Made by a program: the position numbers and the translations under genes. This document shows positions 18,479 through 27,093 of a stretch of 64,000 bases of DNA, in pieces (position 1 is the first letter of the stretch; each line of letters starts with the position of its first letter). Where the stretch lies: assembly GCF_900188025.1 (NCBI RefSeq), contig NZ_FZNO01000002.1:124001-188000 (forward strand), written 5' to 3'. This stretch comes from Blastococcus mobilis. Its GTDB lineage: Bacteria > Actinomycetota > Actinomycetes > Mycobacteriales > Geodermatophilaceae. A model generated the notes under the pieces. That model was given only the letters and a program-made list of their open reading frames with translations. It was not told the origin of the DNA and made no database searches.

Positions 18479-18721
18479 TCAGAGGACGGCGAGCGGCAGC
18501 GCCTGTGCGCCCATCGTGTGCGCGGACATCGCGGCCGGTGCAGAGCGCCCGAGGAGGTCCACCAGCTCGCCCGCGGTGGCCGCGGCCAGCCCGGCGTCCA
18601 CGAGCCGGTCGGCCAGCACGCCGTCCAGGTCCGCGTCGTGCAGGTCGTCCACGTCCCGCAGCGGGAACGGAACGGCGGCCTCGGCGGCGAAGCGGGCGGG
18701 GGTGGCGACGGCGGTCTCCAT
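18479..18721 (-). CDS. Hypothetical small acidic protein, 80 residues
   Basis: Small protein of unknown function. ATG at 18721 was chosen because CCAGGAG stands nine bases upstream, while the longer open frame to 18859 has no such signal. It is rich in alanine, leucine and aspartate (DVDDLHDADLDGVLADRL), with no cysteine, membrane helix or known motif. It is convergent with the membrane protein gene and divergent from the YciI gene. No homology is recognised; the evidence is the ribosome binding site, reading frame and GC3 pattern. Confidence 0.45.
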   Translation of the reverse strand: METAVATPARFAAEAAVPFPLRDVDDLHDADLDGVLADRLVDAGLAAATAGELVDLLGRSAPAAMSAHTMGAQALPLAVL

Positions 18722-18857
18722 GACGGCATCTCCTGGCTCGGCGGGCGCCGGGGGATCCCGGCCGAGGAGCACTCTGCGCACCGGGCCGCAGGACCCTGCG
18801 GAGAAAGCCGCACGAGATCCGCAAGAACCTGCCGCCGGTCTGCGCCACGATGCGGGC

Positions 18858-19139
18858 ATGAAGTACGTGATGACCTACCGCGCCGTCGAGGAGTTCCTGC
18901 CGCTGGCTCGCGAGCACGGGCCGGCCCACGTCGAACGGCTCCGGGACTTCCACGGACGGGGGGCGCTCCTGATGGTGGGGACGTTCGAGGAGCCGATGAA
19001 CGGCGACGCCATGGGCATCTTCACCAGCCGCGAGGCGGCCGAGGAGTTCATCGCCGGAGACCCCTTCGTGCTCAACGGGGTGGTCGCCGCATGGACGTTG
19101 CGTCCCTGGAACGAGATCCTGCAGCCCGCCCCCGCCTGA
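18858..19139 (+). CDS. YciI family protein
   Basis: Protein of 93 residues with the YciI-like ferredoxin-type fold. Family features are the early strand KYVMTYR, the conserved histidine in 'REHGPAHVERLRDF', the GTFEEPMNGDAMGIF strand and 'AAEEFIAGDPFVLNGVV', which contains the typical D-P-F. YciI proteins are thought to act as small dehydratase- or lyase-like enzymes, mostly uncharacterised. The ATG at 18858 has CACGAT six bases ahead and no Shine-Dalgarno sequence, so the mRNA may be leaderless. Confidence 0.82.
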   Translation: MKYVMTYRAVEEFLPLAREHGPAHVERLRDFHGRGALLMVGTFEEPMNGDAMGIFTSREAAEEFIAGDPFVLNGVVAAWTLRPWNEILQPAPA

Positions 19140-19216
19140 GCCTGCGTCGACGACGTCGGCGAGGAACCGCAGGTCACTGAGTGGCGTCCAGGTGTTCCGA
19201 TCGGGCGTTCTCCGGT

Positions 19217-19222
19217 TAGGGT
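19217..19222 (+). promoter_or_regulatory. -10 box TAGGGT for the cold-shock gene
   Basis: TAGGGT lies 67 bases before the cold-shock protein ATG. A start about seven bases downstream would give a ~60-base untranslated leader containing the hairpin at 19231-19261. No convincing -35 was found. Confidence 0.45.
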
Positions 19223-19230
19223 GACGTCAT

Positions 19231-19261
19231 CGGGAAGGCCCTGCGCTATGGCAGGACCCCG
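19231..19261 (+). promoter_or_regulatory. 5' UTR hairpin of cold-shock gene
   Basis: CCTGC-GCTATG-GCAGG (19240-19255) is enclosed by CGGG (19231-19234) and CCCG (19258-19261). It precedes the AGGAG ribosome binding site at 19278-19282. Leaders of cold-shock genes often fold in a temperature-dependent way; that role here is inference. Confidence 0.4.
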
Positions 19262-19288
19262 ATGCACCACCACAGCTAGGAGCGAGCA

Positions 19289-19492
19289 ATGCCCGAAGGA
19301 ACAGTGAAGTGGTTCAACGCTGAGAAGGGGTTCGGCTTCGCCACCCCGGACGGTGGCGGACCGGACGTCTTCGTCCACTACTCGGCCATCCAGACCAGCG
19401 GGTACCGCTCGCTCGATGAAGGCCAGCGGATCGCGTTCGACATCGAGCAGGGCCAGAAGGGCCCGCAGGCTGCGAACGTCACTCCGCTCTGA
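19289..19492 (+). CDS. Cold-shock protein (CspA family)
   Basis: Single cold-shock domain of 67 residues that binds single-stranded RNA/DNA and relaxes mRNA structure. RNP1 appears as KGFGFATP and RNP2 as VFVHYSAI, and the protein opens with the standard [19 protein letters not shown] is six bases upstream of the ATG. It has its own promoter and a strong terminator, so it is monocistronic. Actinobacterial genomes carry several paralogues, so a specific gene name is not assigned. Confidence 0.97.
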   Translation: MPEGTVKWFNAEKGFGFATPDGGGPDVFVHYSAIQTSGYRSLDEGQRIAFDIEQGQKGPQAANVTPL

Positions 19493-19507
19493 TCTGCTGA
19501 TCAGCGC

Positions 19508-19541
19508 AGCGCCCCCGTCCGGATTCCCGGGCGGGGGCGCT
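19508..19541 (+). terminator. Terminator after cold-shock gene
   Basis: A 15-bp stem (AGCGCCCCCGTCCGG paired with its complement, one G-U) around the loop ATTC starts 16 bases after the stop. There is no U tract, as is usual for GC-rich actinobacteria. It may also serve the convergent gene ending at 19573. Confidence 0.8.
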
Positions 19542-19572
19542 GTCGTCTGCAGGCTCCGTCACCGGGGCTGCG

Positions 19573-20052
19573 TCACCGGACCCGGGGGACGTATCCGCCG
19601 ATCAGCGCCGACATCAGCAGGGCGCCGTCGTCGGGGCCGATGGCCGCTGCGGCGTCGGCGAAAGCCTGCCAGCGCTTCCGCTCGACGTCGGTGGGCGCAT
19701 TCGTCGCGCGGGCGGTCAGCTGCTCGGTGAGCCGCTCCCACTCTCCCTGTGGCGTCGGCCAGAGGCCGGTGAGCCGCCGGGCCTCGGCGGAGATGCCCGT
19801 GATCCGCACGATGTCCCCGGCGTGGTTGGTGAGCGCCTCGGCGTAGCCCGCCGACACCAGGGCCTTCGCCGCCGCGATCACCTCGGCCTTCGGCAGACCG
19901 CTCGCCGGAACCACGGCGCCCAGCAGGTACGGCGAGTTGCCGTGCTCGGATGCGTCCACGAGGCGAGCGATGGCCCGCAGGACCGGCAGGTCGCGGGTGA
20001 ACCAGACGTCGGGCAGCAGATCGCCCGGCGCGGTGGGATCGGGGGAGGTCAC
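19573..20052 (-). CDS. Conserved hypothetical protein, winged-helix-like N-terminus
   Basis: Protein of 159 residues. Residues 20-85 look like a winged-helix: '[51 protein letters not shown]' fits helix-turn-helix and wing order, with a short DNA- or ligand-facing strand IVRITGIS. The remainder is helical and alanine-rich. It could be a transcription regulator or a domain reused for another job; no family name is recognised. It is divergent from msrB with 64 bases between starts and convergent with the cold-shock gene. Confidence 0.6.
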   Translation of the reverse strand: MTSPDPTAPGDLLPDVWFTRDLPVLRAIARLVDASEHGNSPYLLGAVVPASGLPKAEVIAAAKALVSAGYAEALTNHAGDIVRITGISAEARRLTGLWPTPQGEWERLTEQLTARATNAPTDVERKRWQAFADAAAAIGPDDGALLMSALIGGYVPRVR

Positions 20053-20104
20053 GTCTCCAGTCTCCCCTCACCCCTCGCCCCGGTCCCCTGCTGCCCCCGC
20101 GCCG

Positions 20105-20110
20105 TACCGT
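20105..20110 (+). promoter_or_regulatory. -10 box TACCGT for leaderless msrB mRNA
   Basis: TACCGT ends six bases before the msrB ATG. GGAGG lies between them but only one base from the ATG, too close to work as a normal ribosome binding site, so a leaderless transcript is likelier. Confidence 0.5.
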
Positions 20111-20116
20111 GGAGGC

Positions 20117-20536
20117 ATGACCACCTCCGCATCGCAGCCCCAGGTCACCAAGACCGACGAGGAGTGGCGCGCACAGTTGTCCCCGGAGGAGTACGCGGTG
20201 CTCCGCCAGGCCGGCACCGAGCGGCCCTGGACCGGCGAGTACGTCGACACCAAGACCGTCGGTGTCTACGAGTGCCGCGCGTGCGGCGCCGAACTGTTCC
20301 GCTCCGAGACGAAGTTCGACTCGCACTGCGGCTGGCCGTCCTTCTACGAGGCCTCCGCCGAGGACAACGTCATCCTCCGCGAGGACACCAGCCACGGGAT
20401 GATCCGCACCGAGGTGCTGTGCGCGACCTGCCACAGCCACCTGGGGCACCTGTTCGACGACGCGCCGCAGACGCCGACCGGCGACCGGTACTGCATCAAC
20501 TCGGTCAGCATCCGGCTCCAGCCGGCGGAGAGCTGA
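20117..20536 (+). CDS. msrB: Peptide-methionine (R)-S-oxide reductase MsrB
   Basis: Repairs methionine-R-sulfoxide in oxidised proteins using thioredoxin. The 139-residue protein has the zinc site C53/C56 and C102/C105, the substrate motif 'HCGWPSF' and catalytic C126 in RYCINS, so it is a typical zinc-containing MsrB. It is next to hemQ, convergently, as in other actinobacteria. A 20-bp hairpin follows at 20629-20675. TACCGT just before the start suggests a leaderless mRNA. Confidence 0.95.
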   Translation: MTTSASQPQVTKTDEEWRAQLSPEEYAVLRQAGTERPWTGEYVDTKTVGVYECRACGAELFRSETKFDSHCGWPSFYEASAEDNVILREDTSHGMIRTEVLCATCHSHLGHLFDDAPQTPTGDRYCINSVSIRLQPAES

Positions 20537-20628
20537 GACCGCGCCCGACGTGCGGCTGACCGCTCCCCCGCGCGCGCTCGCTGACGACCTCGTCCGGCCG
20601 GCGGACGGATAGGCCGCCCGAGGGGCGT

Positions 20629-20675
20629 GCTCGCGCTCCTGGGGTCCTTAGCCTCAGGACTCCAGGAGCGCGAGC
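20629..20675. terminator. Bidirectional terminator between msrB and hemQ
   Basis: A perfect 14-bp stem (GCTCGCGCTCCTGG with its complement at 20662-20675) continues as a G-T wobble and five more pairs (GTCCT/AGGAC). It lies between two convergent genes, 92 bases after msrB and 17 bases beyond the hemQ stop, so it can end both. Confidence 0.85.
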
Positions 20676-20691
20676 AACACTCCAGAAACGG

Positions 20692-21423
20692 TCAGGGGAG
20701 GTCGCGGACCAGCTCGGCGACCGGCTTGCGGACGCCGGTGTAGAACGGCACCTCCTCGCGGACGTGCCGCCGCGCCGTCGAGGCCCGCAGCTCGCGCATG
20801 AGGTCGACGATGCGGTGCAGCTCGTCGGCCTCGAAGGCGAGCATCCACTCGTAGTCACCGAGCGCGAACGATGCGACGGTGTTGGCGCGCACGTCGGGAT
20901 AACCACGCGCCATCTTCCCGTGCTCGGCGAGCATGAACCGCCGCTCCTGGTCGGGCAGCAGGTACCACTCGTAGGACCGCACGAACGGGTAGACGCACAC
21001 ATAGCGGCGCGGCTCCTCGTCGGCCAGGAACGCGGGGATGTGGCTGCGGTTGAACTCCGCGGGCCGGTGCAGTGCCATCTGGGACCACACCGGGTCCAGG
21101 TGCTGGCCGAGCGTGGTGCGCCGCAGTCGGGTGTAGGCCTCCTGCAGCGCCTCCGGGGTCTCGGAGTGCCACCAGACCATGACGTCGGCGTCGGCCCGCA
21201 GACCCGCCACGTCGTAGACCCCGCGGACGACGACGTCCTTGCCGGCCAGCTCGTCGAGCAGCGCGGTCACCTCGTCGGCCGCGGCGGACCGCTGGTCGTC
21301 GCCGAGCGGGCGGGCCAGCCGGAACACCGACCACATCGTGTAGCGGATGGTGGCGTTGAGCTCGTTCGCCCGCTTCCCGATGCTGCGCTCGTCGGCCTGC
21401 TCACCCGTGTGCTGCTCGCTCAT
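20692..21423 (-). CDS. hemQ: Coproheme decarboxylase HemQ/ChdC
   Basis: Last enzyme of the coproporphyrin-dependent heme route; oxidatively decarboxylates coproheme to heme b. The 243-residue chlorite-dismutase-fold protein has catalytic Tyr145 in [10 protein letters not shown] and the proximal heme histidine H168 in [13 protein letters not shown] at 21423 follows the box GACAAT by six bases, with no Shine-Dalgarno sequence, so a leaderless mRNA is likely; the frame is open further upstream. hemG and hemE follow on the same strand upstream, but a small gene and hairpin at 21485-21719 separate them, so hemQ has its own promoter. Confidence 0.95.
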   Translation of the reverse strand: MSEQHTGEQADERSIGKRANELNATIRYTMWSVFRLARPLGDDQRSAAADEVTALLDELAGKDVVVRGVYDVAGLRADADVMVWWHSETPEALQEAYTRLRRTTLGQHLDPVWSQMALHRPAEFNRSHIPAFLADEEPRRYVCVYPFVRSYEWYLLPDQERRFMLAEHGKMARGYPDVRANTVASFALGDYEWMLAFEADELHRIVDLMRELRASTARRHVREEVPFYTGVRKPVAELVRDLP

Positions 21424-21429
21424 GCCCCC

Positions 21430-21435
21430 ATTGTC
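21430..21435 (-). promoter_or_regulatory. -10 box GACAAT for leaderless hemQ mRNA
   Basis: GACAAT on the minus strand is separated from the hemQ ATG by six bases (GGGGGC), matching the spacing seen at other starts in this window. Confidence 0.45.
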
Positions 21436-21484
21436 CCGCGAGCCGACGCGGACACCGCCGCGGGCCCGCACCCGGGATCACCGC

Positions 21485-21517
21485 GGTCCCCTCGCCGCGA
21501 CGATCGACGAGGGGACC
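21485..21517 (-). terminator. Hairpin downstream of the small Cys protein gene
   Basis: GGTCCCCTCG (21485-21494) pairs perfectly with CGAGGGGACC (21508-21517) around a 13-base loop. It lies 41 bases past the stop of the minus-strand small gene and before the hemQ promoter, as expected of a terminator. The following GGGCACGTGGCGG resembles part of the R2 element. Confidence 0.5.
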
Positions 21518-21557
21518 GGGCACGTGGCGGAGTCCCAGGAGTCGGAGAGGGAGAGCG

Positions 21558-21719
21558 TCAGCGCTGCGGGGTCGCGCTCGCCCGGCGGCTCTCGAGGAGC
21601 GGGGCGTGGGCGTCGCGGCAGTCGCCGCAGTAGGCCATCCACACGTGGTGGCGGAAGCAGCGGGAACTGGAGCGGGAACGGGTGCGGTTGCGGTCGTTCG
21701 GGTCGTGAACTGTTCTCAC
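21558..21719 (-). CDS. Candidate small protein with C-x2-HH...C-x2-C motif, 53 residues
   Basis: Short gene between hemG and hemQ. GTG at 21719 has GAGAAGG three bases before it. The product is basic (NDRNRTRSRSSSR), then RCFRHHVWMAYCGDCRDAH, where C, HH and CGDC could hold a zinc ion. It begins 63 bases after the hemG stop, so it may be the last gene of the hemE-hemG transcript. A hairpin follows it. No family is recognised; the assignment rests on the ribosome binding site, the metal-type motif and the hairpin. Confidence 0.45.
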   Translation of the reverse strand: MRTVHDPNDRNRTRSRSSSRCFRHHVWMAYCGDCRDAHAPLLESRRASATPQR

Positions 21720-21781
21720 GCCCTTCTCAACACCGGCAGGCCGTCCGCGATGCCCCGCCACCGCGTGGGCTCCACCACGGG

Positions 21782-23155
21782 TCAGAGGAGCGCGTCGAGT
21801 GCGTGGTGGGCGTCGCGGATGCAGGCCGGGACGCCCACCCCGCGGAAGGCCGCCCCGGCGATCGCCAGGCCAGGCACCTCGCTCACGGCCGCACGGATCG
21901 CGTCGACCCGGGCCGGATGCCCCACCAGGTACTGCGGCAGCCCGCCGCCCCACCGCACGAGACGGGTCTCCACCGGCTCCGGGCGGTCGAGTTCCAGCAG
22001 GTCTGCGACGTCGGCGACGACGGCCGCGGTGAGGTCCTCGTCGGAGCGCTGCAGCTCCGACTCGTCGCGGAACCGGCCGACCGACGACCGCACCAGCAGC
22101 GCCCCTCCCCCGGCCAGGTGCGGCCACTTCGCCGACGACACGGTCACGCCCTTCACCACACGGCCGCTCACCGGCGGGACGAGCAGCCCGGAGCCCGCGT
22201 CGACGTCCTGCGGCTGGAACGCCATCGCCACGACGGCCATCGACGCGTACGGAATCCCCTGCAGCGGCTCGACGGCGGCCGGCGCCACCTCGCCCAGCAG
22301 CCGCGCGGCCTTCGGGGCCGGTGCGGTCAGGAGGACGGCGTCCGCGGTCAGCAGCTCGGGCGCGGCGGCCGGCCCAATCGAGAGCTCGAAGCCGGTCGCC
22401 GTCCGCCGGAGCCCGTGCGCCGGTGTCCGCAGCCGCACGACGGCGCCCGACGCAGCGGTCAGCGCCCCCGGCAGCGCCCCGATGCCGTCGGCGACGGTCG
22501 CGAACACCGGCCCGTCGGCGTCCCCCCGGGTCCGGGCGCCCGCGTCGCGGGCGACCGCCGCGGCGGCGAGCACCGACCCGGCCGTGGACAGCTGGGCCGC
22601 GAGCGCCGGCATCGTCGCCCCCAACGACAGTTCGTCGGCGCGGCCGGCGTAGACGCCGCCGAGCAGCGGCTCGACCAGCCGGTCGACGATCTCGTCGCCG
22701 AGCCGATCCCTCAGCAGTGCGCCGACCGCGAGGTCCCCCTCCAGGCGGAGGGGTGGGAGCTCGGCCTCGGCGCGGACCCGGGCCACGCCCTCCGGCGAGA
22801 GGATCCCGTCCAGGCCGTCGGCCGACGCGGGCACACCGAGCACGGTCCCCGCCGGGAGCGGGTGCCGGCCGCCGGGCAGGACCACCGACGCCTGCGTGGT
22901 CGCCGGGGCGACGAGCCGTTCGCCGAGTCCCAGGTCCTCGATCAGACGGACCGCCTCGGGCACCCGCGCGAGTACGGCCTCGGGTCCCGTGTCGTACCAG
23001 TGCCCGGCCAGCTCCACCCGGTGCAGCTTCCCGCCGATCCGGTCACCGGCCTCCAGGACCACGATCTCGTCGTCGGGACGGCGGCGTCGCCACTCGAAGG
23101 CAGCCGCGAGGCCGGTGATCCCGGCCCCCACGACGACCAGGCGACGCGCGCTCAC
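21782..23155 (-). CDS. hemG: Coproporphyrinogen III oxidase (HemG/HemY, CgoX)
   Basis: FAD enzyme of 457 residues that oxidises coproporphyrinogen III to coproporphyrin III in the route that ends with HemQ; older annotation calls it protoporphyrinogen oxidase. The dinucleotide motif [15 protein letters not shown] is at the N-terminus, followed by '[13 protein letters not shown]' and the C-terminal FAD contact '[18 protein letters not shown]'. GTG at 23155 overlaps the hemE stop (GTGA), so the two are translationally coupled. The minus-strand frame is open far upstream through hemE, but that is a by-product of GC content. Confidence 0.94.
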   Translation of the reverse strand: MSARRLVVVGAGITGLAAAFEWRRRRPDDEIVVLEAGDRIGGKLHRVELAGHWYDTGPEAVLARVPEAVRLIEDLGLGERLVAPATTQASVVLPGGRHPLPAGTVLGVPASADGLDGILSPEGVARVRAEAELPPLRLEGDLAVGALLRDRLGDEIVDRLVEPLLGGVYAGRADELSLGATMPALAAQLSTAGSVLAAAAVARDAGARTRGDADGPVFATVADGIGALPGALTAASGAVVRLRTPAHGLRRTATGFELSIGPAAAPELLTADAVLLTAPAPKAARLLGEVAPAAVEPLQGIPYASMAVVAMAFQPQDVDAGSGLLVPPVSGRVVKGVTVSSAKWPHLAGGGALLVRSSVGRFRDESELQRSDEDLTAAVVADVADLLELDRPEPVETRLVRWGGGLPQYLVGHPARVDAIRAAVSEVPGLAIAGAAFRGVGVPACIRDAHHALDALL

Positions 23156-24255
23156 CTCGCTGGGGTGGTGGGGCGGGCCGGAGACACCGAGAGCTCGTGC
23201 ACCAGCTCGACGACGTGGGTGAGCACGCCCGGATCGGTGTCGGGCAGGACACCGTGCCCGAGGTTGAAGATGTGCCCCCGGGCGGCCCGGCCCTGCTGGA
23301 CGACCCGGCTCACCTCGCGGTCGACGGTCGCCCGGTCGGCCAGGAGCACGGCCGGATCGAGGTTGCCCTGCAGGGAGCGGTCGGGGCCGACCCGGCGCGC
23401 CGCCTCGTCCAGCGGCACCCGCCAGTCGACGCCGACGACATCGGCACCGGCGTCCCCGATCAGCGGGAGCAGCTCGCCGGTGCCCACGCCGAAGTGGATC
23501 CGCGGCACTCTGTCCTCCCCCGCCCGCCCCCCACCGAGCCCGTCGAACACCGCCCGCGAGTGCGGCAGCACGCGCTCGGCGTAGTCGGCGGCGGAGAGCA
23601 CACCCGCCCAGGAGTCGAAGAGCTGCACCGCGGACGCCCCGGCGTCGACCTGCGCCCGCAGGAACGTCGCCGCCGAGATCGCCAGCCGGTCCAGCAGCCG
23701 CCCCCATGCCTCCGGCTCGGCGTACATGAAGGCCTTGGTCCGGGCGTGCTCCTTCGAGGGGCCGCCCTCGATCAGATAGGTGGCGAGCGTGAAGGGCGCC
23801 CCGGCGAAGCCGATGAGCGGCGTCGGCCCCAGTTCGGCGACCAGCTGCCGCACCGCCGTCTGCAGGAACACCAGGCGCTCCGGCTCGAGCGGCGGGAGCG
23901 CATCGACGTCGGCGACCGACCGCACCGGGGTGGCGACGACCGGCCCGACACCGGGCTTGATGTCGATGTCGACGCCGGCGACCACCAGCGGCAGCACGAT
24001 GTCGGAGAAGAGGATGGCTGCGTCGACGCCGTGCCGGCGGACCGGTTGCAGGGTGATCTCGGTGACCAGGTCGGGATCCTGGCAGGCGGCCAGCATCCCG
24101 GTGCCGGCCCGCAGCGCCCGGTACTCCGGCAGGGAGCGGCCCGCCTGCCGCATGAACCAGACCGGCGTCCGGCTCACCGGCAGCCCCCGGGCGGCGCGGA
24201 CGAGGTCGGAGTCGGACGGGATGACCGACCGTGCGGGGTCGAGAGCGGCACTCAC
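23152..24255 (-). CDS. hemE: Uroporphyrinogen decarboxylase HemE
   Basis: Decarboxylates uroporphyrinogen III to coproporphyrinogen III, 367 residues, cytosolic. The signature [17 protein letters not shown] is near residue 30, '[10 protein letters not shown]' carries the catalytic Asp, and '[17 protein letters not shown]' and '[13 protein letters not shown]' are conserved. GTG at 24255 has GGAGG ten bases upstream; a longer open frame has no support. It is the first gene of hemE-hemG and is divergent from the DUF3000 gene with 130 bases between starts. Confidence 0.96.
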   Translation of the reverse strand: MSAALDPARSVIPSDSDLVRAARGLPVSRTPVWFMRQAGRSLPEYRALRAGTGMLAACQDPDLVTEITLQPVRRHGVDAAILFSDIVLPLVVAGVDIDIKPGVGPVVATPVRSVADVDALPPLEPERLVFLQTAVRQLVAELGPTPLIGFAGAPFTLATYLIEGGPSKEHARTKAFMYAEPEAWGRLLDRLAISAATFLRAQVDAGASAVQLFDSWAGVLSAADYAERVLPHSRAVFDGLGGGRAGEDRVPRIHFGVGTGELLPLIGDAGADVVGVDWRVPLDEAARRVGPDRSLQGNLDPAVLLADRATVDREVSRVVQQGRAARGHIFNLGHGVLPDTDPGVLTHVVELVHELSVSPARPTTPAR

Positions 24256-24372
24256 GACCGCCGATCCTCCCAGACGGAACCGGACCGCCGGAGCGCTGGA
24301 CGCGATCGCCGGGCTCCGGGACGGCTGCGGGACGGTTGCGGCGCGTCGGGCGCGGTGTGCTAGCCGGCGGCC

Positions 24373-24378
24373 TACCCT
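24373..24378 (+). promoter_or_regulatory. -10 box TACCCT for leaderless DUF3000 mRNA
   Basis: TACCCT is followed by seven bases (GCCAGTC) and the GTG start at 24386. No ribosome binding site is present. Confidence 0.5.
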
Positions 24379-24385
24379 GCCAGTC

Positions 24386-25027
24386 GTGGAGCCGACCAGC
24401 CTGGCCAGCGCCGGGACCCGAGGCAGGGATGCGGCCGGGGACGAACCCCCGGCCGAGTTCCGTGCCGCCCTGGACGCGCTCGCGACCGTCCGCGCCCGCC
24501 CCGAGATCGTCCTCGAGCAGATCCCGGCGCCGCAGCGGCTGGCTCCCTTCGCCCACGCCGTCGCCGCCAGGGTCACCGAGCCCGACCCCGAGGGCACCGA
24601 CGACGATCTCGAGATCGCCAGCGCCCGCTTCATCGTCCTGTACGACCCCGAGGGGCACGAGGCCTGGAAGGGCACGACCCGCTGCGTGGGTTACCTGTCC
24701 GCGGCGACCGACGAGGAACTGGTCGACGACACCATGTTCTCCGAGGTGGCCTGGAGCTGGCTGACCGATGCCCTGACCGAGGCCGGTGCGGAGCACCACG
24801 CCGTCGGCGGCACCGTGACGCGCACCGCCTCCACCCGCTTCGGGGACCTCGCCGGCCCGGAGCACACCGTCGACGTGGAGATGCGCGCGTCGTGGACCGC
24901 GGAGGACACCGGGCTCGACCGGCACCTGCAGGCCTGGCTGGACGTCCTCGGGAACGCCGCGGGGCTGCCCCCGCCCGGAGTACGCCTCCTGGGTCCCTCC
25001 GACCGCCCCGGTGGCGAGACTCTCTAA
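24386..25027 (+). CDS. DUF3000 family protein
   Basis: Actinobacteria-specific protein of 213 residues and unknown function, normally found between hemE and rnd as here. It is acidic, with the stretch '[52 protein letters not shown]' at the centre and '[18 protein letters not shown]' after it. No catalytic motif or membrane helix is apparent. The GTG start lies seven bases after TACCCT and the mRNA is probably leaderless. Its conserved neighbours suggest a role tied to growth rather than to heme, but this is not established. Confidence 0.88.
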   Translation: MEPTSLASAGTRGRDAAGDEPPAEFRAALDALATVRARPEIVLEQIPAPQRLAPFAHAVAARVTEPDPEGTDDDLEIASARFIVLYDPEGHEAWKGTTRCVGYLSAATDEELVDDTMFSEVAWSWLTDALTEAGAEHHAVGGTVTRTASTRFGDLAGPEHTVDVEMRASWTAEDTGLDRHLQAWLDVLGNAAGLPPPGVRLLGPSDRPGGETL

Positions 25028-25156
25028 CATCGGTGCTGCCAGCCGGGCGTCAGCCCGCTGTGCCGGCGCCCCTCTCCCCCCGTCCGTGGATCCCGCACGG
25101 ACGCAGCCAGGGCCGGCGGCCCGACCGACGAGGACCGGCAAGAAGGTGGACGGCAA

Positions 25157-26404
25157 CTGAGCACCGAGCCCACTCCCCCGGTGGAGGACCCTGCTGCGGA
25201 GGAGTCCCCTCCGGCAGTTCCTCTCCTCGCCCCGCGCGACGGCCTGCCCCCGGTCATCGAGACGTCGACCCAGCTCGTGGAGTACGCCGAGGCCCTCGGC
25301 GCCGGGACGGGGCCGGTCGCCGTGGACGCCGAGCGGGCGTCCGGCTACCGCTACGGCCAGCGCGCCTACCTGGTGCAGATGCGCCGCGACGGCTCCGGAA
25401 CGGGACTGATCGACCCCGTTCCACTGCCGGACCTGTCGGTGATCCAGGACGCCGTCGCCGACGCGGAGTGGGTGCTGCACGCCGCGAACCAGGACCTGCC
25501 CTGCCTCGCCGAGATCGGCCTGGTGCCGAAGCGCATCTTCGACACCGAGCTCGCGGCCCGGCTGGCGGGGCTCCCCCGGGTCGGTCTGGGCGCCGTCGTC
25601 GAGTCACTGCTCGGTTTCTCGCTGCAGAAGGGACACTCCGCGGCCGACTGGAGCACCCGCCCGCTGCCGGAGGAATGGCTGGTCTACGCCGCCCTCGACG
25701 TGGAGGTCCTCGTCGACCTCCGGGACGCGCTCGCCGCCATCCTCGCCGAACAGGGCAAGACGGAGTGGGCGCGCCAGGAGTTCGAAGCGATCCTCGCCGC
25801 CGGGCCACCGCCGCCCAAGGCCGACCCGTGGCGGCGGACGTCGGGAGTGCACGGCCTGCGCAGCCGCCGGCAGCTGGGCATGCTCCGTTCCCTGTGGCAG
25901 GCCCGGGACGACATGGCCCGCCGCCGGGACGTCGCCCCCGGTCGCGTGCTCCCCGACGCCGCCATGGTCTCCGCCGTCCAGGCGGACCCCGCCAACGAGG
26001 GGGCCCTGCTGGAGCTCCCGGTGTTCCGCGGGCGGGCCAACCGCAGGCTGATCGCCACCTGGTTCGGCGCGATCGCCCGGGGCCGGGCCCTGCCGGAGGC
26101 GGAGCTGCCGCTGCAGAGCAGGCCCGGGGACGGACCGCCGCCGGTCAACCGGTGGGCCGACCGCGACCCCGTCGCGGCCGCCCGCCTGCAGGCCGCCCGA
26201 GCCGGGCTCGCCGAGATCTCGGAGAAGCACTCGGTGCCGGTGGAGAACGTCCTCTCCCCCGACCTGGTCCGCCGGCTGATGTGGAGTCCGCCCGAGCCGC
26301 CGGATGCCGGCGCCGTCGCCGAGGCGCTGCGCGCCGGCGGGGCACGCGAGTGGCAGATCGAGCTCACCCTGGACGTCCTCACCGACGCCGTCGCCAAGGC
26401 CTGA
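25157..26404 (+). CDS. rnd: Ribonuclease D family 3'-5' exonuclease with HRDC domain
   Basis: DEDD-type 3'-5' exoribonuclease that trims tRNA and other RNA 3' ends. Exo I DAE lies in VAVDAERASGY, Exo II in HAANQDLPCL, and Exo III YAALDVEVL with the DEDDy tyrosine. HRDC-like helical domains fill the C-terminal half (ARRRDVAPGRVLPDAAM; 'ARAGLAEISEKHSVPVENVL'). A CTG at 25157, reading L-S-T-E-P-T, is the proposed start: AAGGTGG lies seven bases before it. The first in-frame GTG is at 25181 and has no such signal. Product length is 415 residues from the CTG or 407 from the GTG. Confidence 0.9.
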   Translation: MSTEPTPPVEDPAAEESPPAVPLLAPRDGLPPVIETSTQLVEYAEALGAGTGPVAVDAERASGYRYGQRAYLVQMRRDGSGTGLIDPVPLPDLSVIQDAVADAEWVLHAANQDLPCLAEIGLVPKRIFDTELAARLAGLPRVGLGAVVESLLGFSLQKGHSAADWSTRPLPEEWLVYAALDVEVLVDLRDALAAILAEQGKTEWARQEFEAILAAGPPPPKADPWRRTSGVHGLRSRRQLGMLRSLWQARDDMARRRDVAPGRVLPDAAMVSAVQADPANEGALLELPVFRGRANRRLIATWFGAIARGRALPEAELPLQSRPGDGPPPVNRWADRDPVAAARLQAARAGLAEISEKHSVPVENVLSPDLVRRLMWSPPEPPDAGAVAEALRAGGAREWQIELTLDVLTDAVAKA

Positions 26405-26523
26405 CCCGCCCCTCGCCCCGACCGCCGATCCGGGAACCGTCGTTACGGGATCGTGACGGCTCCCTGTGGGTCCACGCGGCACGCTGCTGCGTGTAGGCAG
26501 CGACGGGCGGCGAGGGGACGGGC

Positions 26524-27093
26524 GTGGACGGCGCGGACGGCGAGGGCCCGGGTGAGGGCCCGACGTCCTTCCCCGACTTCGTCACCCGCCAGCAGCAGTC
26601 GCTGCTGCGCCTGGCGTTCCTCCTCGTCGGCGACCGCGGCCATGCGGAGGACCTCGTGTGGACGGCGCTGATGAAGACCTACCGGCACTGGGACCGGATC
26701 ACCCGGCGCGGCGAGCCGTCGGCCTACGTGCGCCGCGTCCTGGTCACCACGCACACCAGCTGGCGGCGCCGGGCCTGGCATCACGAGCAGCCCACCGGCC
26801 GACTGCCCGACGGCGCGACCACGGAGTCCGACGACCGGCTCGACGGGAACGAGGAACTCCGCCGCGCCCTGGCGGCGCTACCGCCCCGGATGCGCGCCAC
26901 CGTCGTGCTGCGCTACTACGAGGACCTCAACGAGCTGCAGACCGCGCAGCTCATGGGCTGTTCGGAGAGCACGGTCAACACCCAGGCCGCCCGGGGGCTG
27001 GCCCGCCTCCGCACCGTGCTGGCCACCGGTCCGGCTCCCCTGCCCACTGCGGACCACGGACCGCCGAGCCGACGGCGGGAGCCGCCGCGATGA
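26524..27093 (+). CDS. ECF sigma factor, SigE family
   Basis: Extracytoplasmic-function sigma factor of 189 residues. Region 2 spans 'FVTRQQQSLLRLAFLLVGDRGHAEDLVWTALMKTYRHWDRI', with an unusual W in place of Q in the DLVQ core, and region 4 contains 'LPPRMRATVVLRYYEDLNELQTAQLMGCSESTVNTQAARGLARLR' with its helix-turn-helix. GTG at 26524 follows GGCGAGGGGACGG. GGAACC at about 26432 may be the -35 of an autoregulated promoter. The stop overlaps the next gene (ATGA), which encodes a one-helix membrane protein, the usual place for an anti-sigma factor. The signal sensed is unknown. Confidence 0.92.
   Translation: MDGADGEGPGEGPTSFPDFVTRQQQSLLRLAFLLVGDRGHAEDLVWTALMKTYRHWDRITRRGEPSAYVRRVLVTTHTSWRRRAWHHEQPTGRLPDGATTESDDRLDGNEELRRALAALPPRMRATVVLRYYEDLNELQTAQLMGCSESTVNTQAARGLARLRTVLATGPAPLPTADHGPPSRRREPPR

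Noticed and set aside
21782-25480. A 1232-codon minus-strand open frame
   Set aside because: It contains the real hemG at its 3' end; the rest is another frame of hemE and of intergenic sequence with no recognisable protein.
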